Below are positions 1 through 7,301 of a stretch of DNA of 64,000 bases, in pieces. The notes beneath the pieces are model-generated. The model was given only the letters and a program-made list of their open reading frames with translations, searched no databases and was not told where the DNA came from. Source of the DNA: G963676095 sp963676095 (GTDB taxonomy: Bacteria; Bacteroidota; Bacteroidia; Bacteroidales; Prolixibacteraceae); assembly GCA_963676095.1 (NCBI GenBank), contig OY781040.1, positions 5,022,001-5,086,000 of the forward strand, read 5' to 3'. Position 1 is the first letter of the stretch; each line of letters begins with the position of its first letter. The position numbers and the translations under genes are program-made.

Positions 1-38
1 ATTCTTTCCTTTTGCTTCCGTTTTGACGTTAACCTGAT

Positions 39-112
39 TTCCGACAACCTGGGATAATTATTGCAATCTTAGAAAGAATAATTCTGAATCTGGTTATAAA
101 AAGCCTCTCCCT
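39..112. repeat. Copy A of a ~75-bp degenerate direct repeat
   Basis: This stretch matches 1533-1608 over its whole length at roughly 85% identity by eye, including the shared run TTAGAAAGAATAATTCTGAAT. It lies just past the stop codon of the ACT-domain gene (minus strand), and the second copy lies just past the stop of the UDG-like gene, so each is attached to the 3' side of a different gene. The ACTCGATTAGCAA motif that follows (140-152) recurs near 2980. Its function is unknown; a cassette-associated recombination site is one possibility. Confidence 0.7.
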
Positions 113-157
113 GTCAGTATTTACTAGCGGGGCTGGCTACTCGATTAGCAACAGGTT

Positions 158-559
158 TTATTTATAGTTTTTTGATAATTGTTCTAAAACTCGAATTGCC
201 TTATCTGAATCTTTCTTGTTAACAAAAATATGGTCATGATAATACCCTGCAATTACATTACAACTAATATTATTATTTGCTAATACTGTTGAAAATGCAG
301 ATGTTAATCCCACTGCCTCAAGAGAAGAATGAACCATTAATGTTATCCAGGAAGCAACATAATTGTAGGTGTAATTTAATTTATCCGCTTTGGTTCTTTC
401 AATTACAACAGTAGTCCCTTCTCTTTCCTTAAATTCAAAAATTGTAATGTTTCTGTCAATTTTATCCAGATTATTAACTGATAGAAACACATAATCACCA
501 TCATTTAGTACAGGTGACATACTTTTTATTAATTTATTTAAATCCTTGTTTCCATCCAT
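158..559 (-). CDS. ACT-domain protein (ACT_3/DUF2241-like)
   Basis: This 133-residue cytosolic protein has two family hallmarks: the opening LNKLIKSMSPVLNDGDYVF and the later block HSSLEAVGLTSAFSTVLA followed by GYYHDHIFV. Family members are small stand-alone proteins of about 130 residues built from ACT folds, which usually bind amino acids or similar small ligands. The natural ligand and pathway of this family are not established. It is a single gene with its own flanking repeats, in the same orientation as the next six genes. Such proteins are common in gene cassettes and other mobile contexts. Length and motifs indicate an intact gene. Confidence 0.85.
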   Translation of the reverse strand: MDGNKDLNKLIKSMSPVLNDGDYVFLSVNNLDKIDRNITIFEFKEREGTTVVIERTKADKLNYTYNYVASWITLMVHSSLEAVGLTSAFSTVLANNNISCNVIAGYYHDHIFVNKKDSDKAIRVLEQLSKNYK

Positions 560-674
560 TTAATTTGTTTTTATTATTGACGGTATTATTGTCATGCCGA
601 TTTTGTGTTTCGCATTAAAAAAATCGAGTAAGAATCTGACCAACGACAACTGTCATTAGTCAATTTACCTTTAA

Positions 675-1220
675 TCATTCTTTAATCTTGATTAGAAAAC
701 TTCTCCCAATTCTATTATTTAGATGATTATCACTTTGTTGTTTATATTCTGATATTTCTTTTCCTAATCTATTGTAAAAGGGAAATGAATCCATATGACT
801 TGAATTGACATAGATATTTTTATATCCTTTTTCTTTATAATAAGGAATTACGACCGAGTTTAACCACTGACTGCCATAACCATTTCCTTTCTCAATTATG
901 TGAAAATATTTAAGCAATAACGAATCGGTCTCATTCTCAATACTAAATTTCTTTTCCAATTTGGTTATTTTTCCTCCAACTATAAATAAAACACCTGTTA
1001 ATGTATTTTTTTTAAATAATAAATGAGAGTCAAACCAGATATCATTTTGAATCTTCAACATCTCAATTAGCTTCGATGCATGATACAATTCATTGTAATC
1101 ATCCCATTTATTATTCTCCAGTTTCCATTGAACAAATCTCTGAACCGGAGATAAATATTTAATCTTAAATTCTGAATCAACATAGAATTTTAATTCTTGA
1201 TTGTTAAATAATAGAACCAT
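675..1220 (-). CDS. GNAT-like acetyltransferase
   Basis: This 181-residue protein ends like a GNAT fold: EKGNGYGSQWLNSVVIPYYKEKG (about residues 109-131) resembles the acetyl-CoA pyrophosphate-binding loop and following helix, then a strand (KNIYVNSS) and FPFYNRLG, the usual aromatic C-terminal segment. The N-terminal half is divergent and may define substrate specificity. GNAT enzymes transfer an acyl group from acyl-CoA to an amine; the substrate here cannot be told. It is an isolated AT-rich gene, with a 426-nt non-coding stretch upstream (1221-1646) that contains only the direct-repeat copy at 1533-1608. Confidence 0.6.
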   Translation of the reverse strand: MVLLFNNQELKFYVDSEFKIKYLSPVQRFVQWKLENNKWDDYNELYHASKLIEMLKIQNDIWFDSHLLFKKNTLTGVLFIVGGKITKLEKKFSIENETDSLLLKYFHIIEKGNGYGSQWLNSVVIPYYKEKGYKNIYVNSSHMDSFPFYNRLGKEISEYKQQSDNHLNNRIGRSFLIKIKE

Positions 1221-1532
1221 ATATGTTGTTTTTATGCTTGTTAACTTGTTGCTAACGTTTCTGTATATTTAGTCATCTTGCATATACATCGCTATTATTG
1301 TCTGGTTCAATCATGAATGTAAACATGTGAAAATCAAAGAATATCATCCAATAAATTTTTGAAGCTAAAATTATTCCCTGAAACATAGGTATAACGTTGT
1401 GTTGTTTTTTATACTCTCGTTCCCATCCATTCCTGGATATATCATATGTCAATTCCCTGTTTCAGTAATTAGGTTTGAACCCTTCTCGAATCGCAATAGT
1501 TAAGCATAAATTTAGTTTTAGTTGCCATCCAA

Positions 1533-1608
1533 TTTACGACAATCCGGGATAATTTATTGCTTCTTAGAAAGAATAATTCTGAATTTAGATTATAAAAAGG
1601 TTCTCCCT
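1533..1608. repeat. Copy B of the ~75-bp degenerate direct repeat
   Basis: Second copy of the 39-112 repeat, differing by scattered substitutions and two or three one-base indels. It lies inside the non-coding gap 1221-1646, in which I see no credible gene. The rest of the gap contains TTGCTAAC (near 1250) and AACGTTGTGTTG (near 1390), which resemble but do not clearly match integron attC core motifs. Confidence 0.7.
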
Positions 1609-1646
1609 AGGCTTTTAGTTTAGCGTCATCTTTCGATTGCAAAGCG

Positions 1647-2348
1647 TTATTCTTTTTTATAGAAATCTTCTAATATTTTTTGTGTTTCTTTATTATAAAC
1701 ACCAAAACTTGGCATAGATGGATGAAAAATTTTTAATGAGTGAATGATTGTCCCCTTTTCTGTATTCCTCAGTTTTGCATACTCAAATCCTTTTCTGGGA
1801 AGTTTATAAGACTCGATAACCTCATAGATATCTAAATTTGTCAGATATTTAAAAACATCTTTCCCCCAACAAACACAATGGGTAATATTTAAAATATCAA
1901 GTAATTCCTTGTTTATATTATTACTTTTATTTATTAGCTCTTGGCCTACATCGACATTAATTGATCCTTTTGATTTAACTATATCATTAATATAATTTAC
2001 ATATGATATTTTTTCAACAAAATCATCAATCTTTGAGATTATTTCATTATTCGAATTGGATGTGAAATTAAAATTAATACTCAAACTTGCTTTTATGAAG
2101 TTTCTCCAAGATTTAGTCCACCATCCACGACGATATGTATATTCTTCAAGTGCATCTGCAAAATGAGTTCTGGATTTTGTTCTAATTTGTTCCGCTTCGT
2201 ATTTCTCAGGTTTGCAATAAATATTATGGGCAAATACAATTATTCGTTTTTCCTGTTTATTAAAATTTTTACCGACATACGGATAAAACCTGATTCCAGG
2301 AATTTCAGCAAATTGATGATTAAAGAGATTATTATGTTCAAGTTTCAT
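1647..2348 (-). CDS. Uracil-DNA-glycosylase-like protein (tentative)
   Basis: This 233-residue soluble protein has two features that suggest the UDG superfamily. An early hydrophobic strand followed by a polar loop (RIIVFAHNIYCKPEKYE, about residues 34-50) sits where UDG enzymes carry the catalytic-water motif. A late HPSMPSFG motif (about residues 209-216) resembles the HPS/T loop that inserts into DNA. The expected GxxPG-type residues are not present in the first motif, so a catalytic role is uncertain. It may be a repair or defence-related glycosylase relative or an unrelated Rossmann-like protein. It is a single gene with non-coding repeats downstream. Confidence 0.4.
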   Translation of the reverse strand: MKLEHNNLFNHQFAEIPGIRFYPYVGKNFNKQEKRIIVFAHNIYCKPEKYEAEQIRTKSRTHFADALEEYTYRRGWWTKSWRNFIKASLSINFNFTSNSNNEIISKIDDFVEKISYVNYINDIVKSKGSINVDVGQELINKSNNINKELLDILNITHCVCWGKDVFKYLTNLDIYEVIESYKLPRKGFEYAKLRNTEKGTIIHSLKIFHPSMPSFGVYNKETQKILEDFYKKE

Positions 2349-2467
2349 TGATTTTTTTTGTTTGCACCAAATATGTACATAATGAGTTTATTTATTTTTC
2401 TCGACAGTTTGGCTTTTTATGCACAGGCCGAAATTATAATGCATTTTCAGATGGCGAATTCTCCTGG

Positions 2468-2764
2468 TCATAATTTTCTCCAACAGGCGCAAGGACTAAA
2501 AGTATCGTGAATATTTTTGGAATAACTTTCACCTATTCTCTCAATCTTATCAACTGGATCATTCTCAAATTCAGCAATTATTTTTCCGAGATGAGCATGG
2601 TATAATTCTGTTGTGTTTAAATTCAAATTAAAGCTTTTTAAATACTCATCAGAATGCTGCTGGATTAGCAAAAAAATTACTGTGTGGGAATCAAATATAT
2701 TCCCTTTAGGAATCTCCCTAATTATAGACCTAATAATTCCCTTCATGTTGTTTTGTTTTTGCAA
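2468..2764 (-). CDS. Small conserved-looking protein with CACW C-terminus
   Basis: I do not recognise a named family. The 98-residue protein is predicted to be helical and soluble, with a distinctive end, SKNIHDTFSPCACWRKL, whose two cysteines and tryptophan look like a conserved functional tail (metal or thiol). The central segment has FDSHTVIFLLIQQ and a TELYHAHLGKII helix. It is a single-gene unit between the UDG-like gene and a group II intron remnant, in the same orientation as its neighbours. The start codon is ATG; a second ATG six codons in is equally possible. Confidence 0.55.
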   Translation of the reverse strand: MQKQNNMKGIIRSIIREIPKGNIFDSHTVIFLLIQQHSDEYLKSFNLNLNTTELYHAHLGKIIAEFENDPVDKIERIGESYSKNIHDTFSPCACWRKL

Positions 2765-2890
2765 TGAAAGTTACTCTATGCATGATAATTGATCAACTAA
2801 AAATCGAACAAAATTTCCAAAGGGCACTTTCAGTGAGCAAAGTGGCCGTCTGGGGATGCAAAGATCAATTTGGATGAACAAAAAGGGAAA

Positions 2891-2985
2891 GAGCCTACTA
2901 CAATTTGTCAATTGCCTATGAATCGATAGGTTCACGTACGGTTATAGGAGAAGTTAGGGGTGAAATTTCCCTAGCTTACTCGACT
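2891..2985 (+). mobile_element. Probable group II intron 3'-end remnant (domains V-VI)
   Basis: The segment TTCACGTACGGTT (2931-2943) matches the 3' strand of bacterial group II intron domain V, and GAGCC at 2891 matches the start of its 5' strand. It is followed by a domain VI-like hairpin, AAGTTAGGG paired with CCCTAGCTT (2951-2959/2970-2978), and ends ACTCGAC as these introns often do. The domain V loop is too long and its 5' arm is altered, and no reverse-transcriptase gene is present, so this is a decayed fragment. ACTCGA(T/C)TAGCAA recurs at 140-152, hinting at a second insertion. Confidence 0.5.
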
Positions 2986-2998
2986 AGCAATAGTTTTT

Positions 2999-3346
2999 TT
3001 AACAATCAGATTTGCAAAAGGGCCAAATTCCAGGATATTTACTGCAACAAGGTCTTATTTCGCGAATTCCTAAATAATTGAATAAAGATTCTCTTAATTT
3101 TGATTCGCTAGTTTGTGTCAATTGCTGTAAACCCTCTGCTTCTGTTTCAAAATTATTAGAAACCAAATCAATAATCTCTTGCTTATAATTTCTAAGCTTT
3201 GAGAAATCTGGTGTTTCAAATCTTTTGTATACTGTTAATCTTGATGCACTTCTGCTTATTTTTCTGTCTCCATCCGTTCTATTAAGAGGGTCATTAGAAT
3301 CAAGAAAATTAGAAATAAACTTATCTAATTCAGTTTTTTTATTCAT
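2999..3346 (-). CDS. Hypothetical protein with cysteine-rich C-terminus
   Basis: Family unknown. It is a 115-residue hydrophilic protein whose last 17 residues hold four cysteines (PCCSKYPGIWPFCKSDC), possibly a metal or disulfide site. The body is polar with arginine/lysine-rich helices. Its start overlaps the end of the adjacent upstream membrane-protein gene by 8 nt, so the two are probably translated together as a two-gene unit. Unlike the other genes in this array it is therefore paired. The gene is AT-rich, like its neighbours. Confidence 0.55.
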   Translation of the reverse strand: MNKKTELDKFISNFLDSNDPLNRTDGDRKISRSASRLTVYKRFETPDFSKLRNYKQEIIDLVSNNFETEAEGLQQLTQTSESKLRESLFNYLGIREIRPCCSKYPGIWPFCKSDC

Positions 3347-3923
3347 AGTTCATTAAATATATGGTTATTGAATCTTTAATTTGTAGTTTTTCGGTATAAA
3401 CAGATAGTCTGACATTTATAGAATCTTTGGAATAATTGTAGGGGATATGTATTAATCCAATTTTTGAATTAGGTCTTATGTTGATAATTGAGCTGTCTGT
3501 TGTCCAGCAATATTCTCTGATATTGTCATTTATGTCATTTAGTTTTATTGATAATTCAATATTCTCTCCTCTAGAAACATTAACTGGTGAGTAAGTTAGG
3601 GTTTCAATGGTTGGTTTTTTCGTTTTGTCTTGATATAGATTAATTGAGAAATATAATACGAAAAAAAGAAATGCGAATATGCTAAACCAGTTTCCAAGCC
3701 CAACAATCTTGTCATTTGTATTGTCTGTAAATTCATTTAAATAGTATCCAAGAAAGCTAAAAATAATACCAATTGCAGCAAAAACAATAAACGCAAGAAG
3801 TAGCCACTCAAAGGAATTTGGTTTAACTAGTATGCCTACAAATGATGGATACAGAACGATTATTCCAATCAAGAATACTAACATTGTGTAAGATAATTTC
3901 GAATTTTTCTCTTTTCTATCCAT
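3339..3923 (-). CDS. Membrane protein with three TM helices and a C-terminal domain
   Basis: The 194-residue protein has three hydrophobic segments (about residues 12-31, 40-60 and 77-96), then a C-terminal region of about 90 residues predicted to be beta-rich (LTYSPVNVSRGENIELSIKLND), resembling an immunoglobulin- or Big-like module. It probably sits in the inner membrane with this domain in the periplasm. It overlaps the following cysteine-rich gene by 8 nt and is likely its partner. A two-gene toxin/immunity or defence pair is possible, but nothing in the sequence proves it. Confidence 0.6.
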   Translation of the reverse strand: MDRKEKNSKLSYTMLVFLIGIIVLYPSFVGILVKPNSFEWLLLAFIVFAAIGIIFSFLGYYLNEFTDNTNDKIVGLGNWFSIFAFLFFVLYFSINLYQDKTKKPTIETLTYSPVNVSRGENIELSIKLNDINDNIREYCWTTDSSIINIRPNSKIGLIHIPYNYSKDSINVRLSVYTEKLQIKDSITIYLMNYE

Positions 3924-3959
3924 ATTAATAATTCTTACATCTCTTTGTGTTTAAAATTA

Positions 3960-4045
3960 TTGCTAACAAAAAATTGTAAGTTGTCGTTGCGGATTTCGGA
4001 TAGCCCCATAGGACATGAGATTTATGCGAGAATCCGCGGCACAAG
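3960..4045. repeat. Imperfect inverted repeat, possible attC-like element
   Basis: GCGGATT (3989-3995) pairs with AATCCGC (4031-4037) around a 35-nt centre, and TTGCTAACAAA precedes it. The geometry, the position directly between two gene units and the TTGCTAAC start recall integron attC sites, but I cannot identify all four core/bulge positions. The 216-nt gap (3924-4139) contains no credible gene. Confidence 0.3.
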
Positions 4046-4139
4046 AACCCTCAGTCCTTCTATGAAATATGGCATATCGTTACCCTACATTTTTTCAATC
4101 AAATCCTTAATTGATATTCAGATAGTAGTACAATTATAA

Positions 4140-4448
4140 TTATGTCCTTTCAGGGCATGTCCAATTTAATTTATCTCCTTTGTTTGCGTTATTAACCCAG
4201 TTTAATGGCTGGAGATTGTTTAGTTCATCTCCACCCCCATTCGCAACAGGGTTTATGTGGTCAATTTCCCATCCGTATTTAGAATCTCTATTGCCGTGTT
4301 CTGACCATTTCATTACTAATCCACATTTATCCCATCGCCAAATGTTTTCACTGTAATCCGGAATTTTTCGACCTTTTCCCCAGACAGTTTTTTTTGTTTC
4401 TTCTGTCCATGAATTACCATCTTTTGTTGTGTTGTTTTTTCGTGCCAT
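4140..4448 (-). CDS. HNH endonuclease-family protein
   Basis: A 102-residue protein ending in a clear HNH motif: GWEIDHINPVANGGGDELNN (His of the DH pair, then the Asn of NLQPL), followed by WVNNANKGD. This fold uses a beta-beta-alpha-metal centre to cut nucleic acid. The N-terminal region (WGKGRKIPDYSENIWRWDKCGL) looks like a short targeting segment, with one Cys where longer relatives have a zinc ribbon. It is a stand-alone gene at the prophage-proximal end of the accessory array. It could be a small restriction-like nuclease or a mobile-element endonuclease. Confidence 0.75.
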   Translation of the reverse strand: MARKNNTTKDGNSWTEETKKTVWGKGRKIPDYSENIWRWDKCGLVMKWSEHGNRDSKYGWEIDHINPVANGGGDELNNLQPLNWVNNANKGDKLNWTCPERT

Positions 4449-4648
4449 AACTAGAATAGCTAGAGGTTTAATGTTTAATTTAGTTAATCTCTCTGAATCA
4501 ATAAGTTTGTCCTTAGTGATTGAGTTTTTATTTTAAGTAGTTGCTTCATCGTTCAAAATGTGTGGGAACAGTCAGAGTATGTGTATTTGGCATCTATGTC
4601 TCTATGAGTGTATCGTACGTTATTATATTGCACTCCTTTCAACATCCT

Positions 4649-5299
4649 TTATTTTATCGACATGCACAGCAATACCCGATAAATCCCGTAAATCTCGTTT
4701 CCTGGAACGTCAAATGGTTCATACCTTTTTTGATCCGGATTAATCGAAGTGCAGTGCAGGTATCCTTCCTTTTCGCTCTGGGTGATGATCTTTATCACGG
4801 TGCCGTTGCAGGTATCCAGGACGTAAACCTTTCCCCATTCCATGAAAGCCTTCTCGTTAATACGTTTTATCAAGATCTGGGAACCATTAGGAAATTCAGG
4901 TGACATAGAATCCCCGGAAACAGTCATTGCAAAGTCAGCTCCCTTTATCGGAGAAATAACCTGTTCAAAGTCTTTATCCTTGACAGAAACGATAAAGTCG
5001 GTCAATTTACCGGCCTGTGCTGAAATAGGGAGCAGCGGGATGTATTCAGCGTCCAATTCAGCAGATTGATTTTGCGAAGTGGGATCTTTCAACATATCTC
5101 CTTCTCCTGTAAAAAGCCATTCGTAATTTATTTCGAGTTTCGAGATAAGAGAAAAAAGAAAATCATATTTCGGTTGTCTTCCGGAAATGTAATTTCTAAT
5201 ATTGGCCTCACTTGTGCCTAAAATAGCAGCAAGTTTTGAATTTTTACCATCGCCAAACTTATCTACTAATTCTTTTATTCTTAGTGATATATTATTCAT
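4649..5299 (-). CDS. Phage repressor, HTH plus S24 peptidase (CI/LexA-like)
   Basis: This 216-residue protein joins an N-terminal helix-turn-helix (about residues 5-65; LAAILGTSEANIRNYISGR is the recognition region) to a C-terminal S24 self-cleaving domain. The catalytic Ser131 lies in GDSMSP and the likely Lys170 in GTVIK. An Ala-Gly pair (A96-G97 in ISAQAGK) is a plausible autocleavage site. It should keep the prophage silent and be inactivated after DNA damage through RecA. It is divergent from the Cro-like gene, with ATTCGAA repeats and a GATAC-N6-GTATC palindrome between them. Length is normal for the family. Confidence 0.9.
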   Translation of the reverse strand: MNNISLRIKELVDKFGDGKNSKLAAILGTSEANIRNYISGRQPKYDFLFSLISKLEINYEWLFTGEGDMLKDPTSQNQSAELDAEYIPLLPISAQAGKLTDFIVSVKDKDFEQVISPIKGADFAMTVSGDSMSPEFPNGSQILIKRINEKAFMEWGKVYVLDTCNGTVIKIITQSEKEGYLHCTSINPDQKRYEPFDVPGNEIYGIYRVLLCMSIK

Positions 5300-5320
5300 T
5301 TTTAAAATATTAACATTCTG

Positions 5321-5358
5321 ATTCGAAATTTTATTCGAATTTCGTTGTTTTATTCGAA
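5321..5358. promoter_or_regulatory. Three ATTCGAA repeats upstream of the repressor gene
   Basis: ATTCGAA occurs at 5321-5327, 5333-5339 (as the palindrome ATTCGAAT) and 5352-5358, with a degenerate ATTTCG at 5363. They begin 22 nt before the repressor start codon and fall in the repressor-Cro intergenic region. Probable operators for the repressor or the Cro-like protein; which of the two binds them is unknown. Confidence 0.5.
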
Positions 5359-5394
5359 ACTTATTTCGTAATTTTGTTTCATCGTTTCAATAAC

Positions 5395-5410
5395 GATACG
5401 CAAATGTATC
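5395..5410. promoter_or_regulatory. Operator candidate GATAC-N6-GTATC, copy 1
   Basis: A perfect inverted repeat with a 6-nt spacer (GATACGCAAATGTATC), 41 nt before the Cro-like start codon. The same arrangement is found at 30499-30514 and, with one mismatch, at 47603-47618, each time in a divergent promoter region of the phage. Confidence 0.5.
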
Positions 5411-5450
5411 AAAAACGGAAAAACAAATAAAGGTATAAAATATACTAAAA

Positions 5451-5693
5451 ATGATTAACAAAGATTTAATAAAAAAACTGAACGCGGCCCTTAAAAGGGG
5501 CGACCAGAGAAAAATAGCCCGGCTGGCAGGCATTTCTAAACCTACCGTTAACCGCTTTTTAAATGGTAACGCTGATTGTGTTTCTGAAGAGACAGCTGAC
5601 CTTATTATTGATAAAGTTGGCATCCTGATTAAAGAACGCAGCAAACGCAATGCAGCCAACGAGAGAAAGATCGAGAAGATTATAAACCAGTAA
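5451..5693 (+). CDS. Cro-like helix-turn-helix regulator
   Basis: An 80-residue basic protein with a helix-turn-helix: RKIARLAGISKPTVNRFLNG (about residues 21-40). It is the first gene of the rightward early operon, divergent from the S24 repressor, the usual position of a Cro-type protein that competes for the same operators and commits the phage to lytic growth. The C-terminus is a short lysine/arginine-rich helix. No other domain is present. It has a plausible promoter just upstream, with TATAAAATATA close to the start codon. Confidence 0.75.
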   Translation: MINKDLIKKLNAALKRGDQRKIARLAGISKPTVNRFLNGNADCVSEETADLIIDKVGILIKERSKRNAANERKIEKIINQ

Positions 5694-5736
5694 TTCGACG
5701 GATCGCTTAAAACGGATCAATTAAAATCAATAAATC

Positions 5737-5994
5737 ATGAAATTCTTATTCCATTTTCTTTTTGAGTGTAAGGATATTGACGATAATGAAAGTGATAATG
5801 TTTCAATCGGCTACTTTTTGGGAATCCCCTTTTATAAAGCGGTTGAAAGACATACCCACACATCTGATAGAACTTTATTTCATGTTGACGGGACCAAGTA
5901 TTTTTTAGGCATTCCATTTTTATACAAGATAGACAATTCATTTTATCCCGCTGATTTTGTCCCTGCCGGATGCGAAAGGACGACAAAGGATTAA
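5737..5994 (+). CDS. YFLGIPF double-motif protein A
   Basis: An 85-residue protein of unknown family. The motif YFLGIPF occurs twice (about residues 27-33 and 56-62), each copy preceded by a charged stretch and followed by a lysine (FYK, FLYK). The next gene encodes a paralogue with the same two motifs, so the family arose by an internal duplication and then a gene duplication. There is no signal peptide or membrane helix. The start is preceded by AATAAATC, the same context as its paralogue and several later small genes. Early-operon position suggests a host-takeover or regulatory role, but that is inference. Confidence 0.7.
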   Translation: MKFLFHFLFECKDIDDNESDNVSIGYFLGIPFYKAVERHTHTSDRTLFHVDGTKYFLGIPFLYKIDNSFYPADFVPAGCERTTKD

Positions 5995-6051
5995 GCGTTT
6001 ATTTTTAACTAGTTAGCTATTCTATGTGTAATTCATTAAAACAAATAAATC

Positions 6052-6288
6052 ATGAAATTATCATTAATCAAATTAACGACGGAGCGTAAATATCTTAATA
6101 ATGATGAAAGTGTCGGTATTCTGAAAGCTTACTTCTTAGGAATCCCCTTTTTTAAACAGGTCAATAAAACTACAGAACCAGATAAACATATCCATCATCT
6201 CGATAGGTACAGGTATTTCCTGGGGATCCCATTTTCACACAGAAGGGATAGCATGTTTTTTACACGAGGAGTCGACCATAGGTATTAA
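6052..6288 (+). CDS. YFLGIPF double-motif protein B
   Basis: A 78-residue paralogue of the preceding gene product. YFLGIPF is present twice (about residues 27-33 and 57-63) at almost the same spacing, while the intervening sequence (VNKTTEPDKHIHHLD) keeps only the polar, His/Asp-containing character seen in protein A. Strict conservation of the heptads against a divergent background indicates selection on the motif itself. Start context AACAAATAAATC matches protein A. Function unknown. Confidence 0.7.
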   Translation: MKLSLIKLTTERKYLNNDESVGILKAYFLGIPFFKQVNKTTEPDKHIHHLDRYRYFLGIPFSHRRDSMFFTRGVDHRY

Positions 6289-6318
6289 GGTGATTCAGTG
6301 AATTAAATAATTAAACGA

Positions 6319-6540
6319 ATGAATACAAATATAACTAAAAAACCAAGTAAATATTCTGATAAAAAGAGACGTGTTGCCCCCACTTTAAGACTAATGAATA
6401 TCGGGGATACTGAATTCTTTCCATCCACCCAGTGGGTCTCTCTATTGACAGCCAGGCAACGGCTGAACATGCAGGAATCAAAGAATTATTCAATAAAAAG
6501 AAATGAAGGTAACACGGTAAAAGTTACCCGGATCGCTTAG
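6319..6540 (+). CDS. Small basic early protein
   Basis: A 73-residue, strongly basic protein with no recognised domain. The segment PTLRLMNIGDTEFFPSTQWVSLLTARQRLN suggests a small fold that could bind nucleic acid: basic N-terminus, then an amphipathic helix. It sits 3 nt before the next gene in the early operon. The reading frame is open from a good ATG and ends cleanly, so it is probably real, but there is little else to support a role. Confidence 0.55.
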   Translation: MNTNITKKPSKYSDKKRRVAPTLRLMNIGDTEFFPSTQWVSLLTARQRLNMQESKNYSIKRNEGNTVKVTRIA

Positions 6541-6543
6541 ACT

Positions 6544-6828
6544 ATGGACGTAACAGAAGTACAATTAGAAAGGATTTTTCGCCGGGTATATACACTTGGA
6601 GAAAAAAATGGTGCCGAAAAGGTACTCTCCGAACAAGGGAAAATTCCGGACTATATCCGTAAGACAGAAGCCACCCGACAAATCGGGGCTTCAACCTACA
6701 GAAGGGCAGTAGAGCGTGGTTACCTGCATGAACGCAAGATGGATACCACGAAAGCCAATAGCCCGATCGTGGTTTCAAGAACTGAATTTAACTACGTGAA
6801 ATCGGTTATTGATAACCCTCAATTCTGA
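6544..6828 (+). CDS. Possible excisionase-like or HTH early protein
   Basis: A 94-residue protein whose middle, YIRKTEATRQIGASTYRRAVERGYL (about residues 38-62), looks like a winged-helix motif of the excisionase/MerR or HTH_17 type. The segment SPIVVSRTEFNYVKSVI near the end resembles the second helix and wing seen after such motifs. It would act as a small DNA-binding factor in early regulation or excision. It sits tightly behind the preceding small gene (3-nt gap). The assignment rests on pattern only. Confidence 0.5.
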   Translation: MDVTEVQLERIFRRVYTLGEKNGAEKVLSEQGKIPDYIRKTEATRQIGASTYRRAVERGYLHERKMDTTKANSPIVVSRTEFNYVKSVIDNPQF

Positions 6829-6835
6829 TCCTGTC

Positions 6836-7006
6836 ATGAAAAAGCTAACTCAAATGTCGGTATTTGGCTGGGTCTTCACTTTCATTGGGATTGCATCGCT
6901 CACAGCCGCTGTTGTGGTCGGGGCACTTCACCAGCTTTTCATTGCCGGAATGTCCATCATCGATGCGTGTGTATGTTTTTCGGAAAATCGAAAAGGCCAT
7001 GAGTGA
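6836..7006 (+). CDS. Small membrane protein, two TM segments
   Basis: A 56-residue protein beginning MKKLTQMSVFGW; I chose this ATG because the longer in-frame start would overlap the previous gene. Two hydrophobic stretches (about residues 8-28 and 30-44) make it an inner-membrane hairpin protein with a short polar tail. Its last codons overlap the start of the next gene by 8 nt, indicating translational coupling. Superinfection exclusion is a common job for such early phage membrane proteins, but that is inference. Confidence 0.55.
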   Translation: MKKLTQMSVFGWVFTFIGIASLTAAVVVGALHQLFIAGMSIIDACVCFSENRKGHE

Positions 7007-7166
7007 AAGAGATAAAAGCCTGGTAAAGCAGGCAATGTACTGCCGGGACTGGAACGAGGCTTCAAACCTTGAAAAACTGGCCGAATCCGGTAAGGCAAAA
7101 CAGACCATTCACGAGATAACCGTACAGCTGTACCGGCGTGAAGAATGGTACGCCGGGATGCTGTAA
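6999..7166 (+). CDS. Small soluble early protein
   Basis: A 55-residue charged helical protein (begins MSERDKSLVKQA, ends EEWYAGML). I chose the start that overlaps the stop of the preceding membrane-protein gene by 8 nt; a longer reading frame exists upstream but would run through that gene. There is no recognisable domain. It is the last coding gene before the large non-coding RNA. Confidence 0.5.
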   Translation: MSERDKSLVKQAMYCRDWNEASNLEKLAESGKAKQTIHEITVQLYRREEWYAGML

Positions 7167-7301
7167 CAGGATAAAGCAGCTTCTTGCCTGGCTGTCCCAA
7201 AAAAAGGCATGAGTTCTTACTTCATTCAATTCATAAGTTTAGTGTTTAGTTAGTTGATTATTGGTTTTTACAGCCCCGGAGTTGAGAATCTGGGGCTATT
7301 T

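Noticed and set aside
4541..4903. Plus-strand frames opposite the repressor gene
   Set aside because: They are antisense to the well-supported S24 repressor and have no domain.
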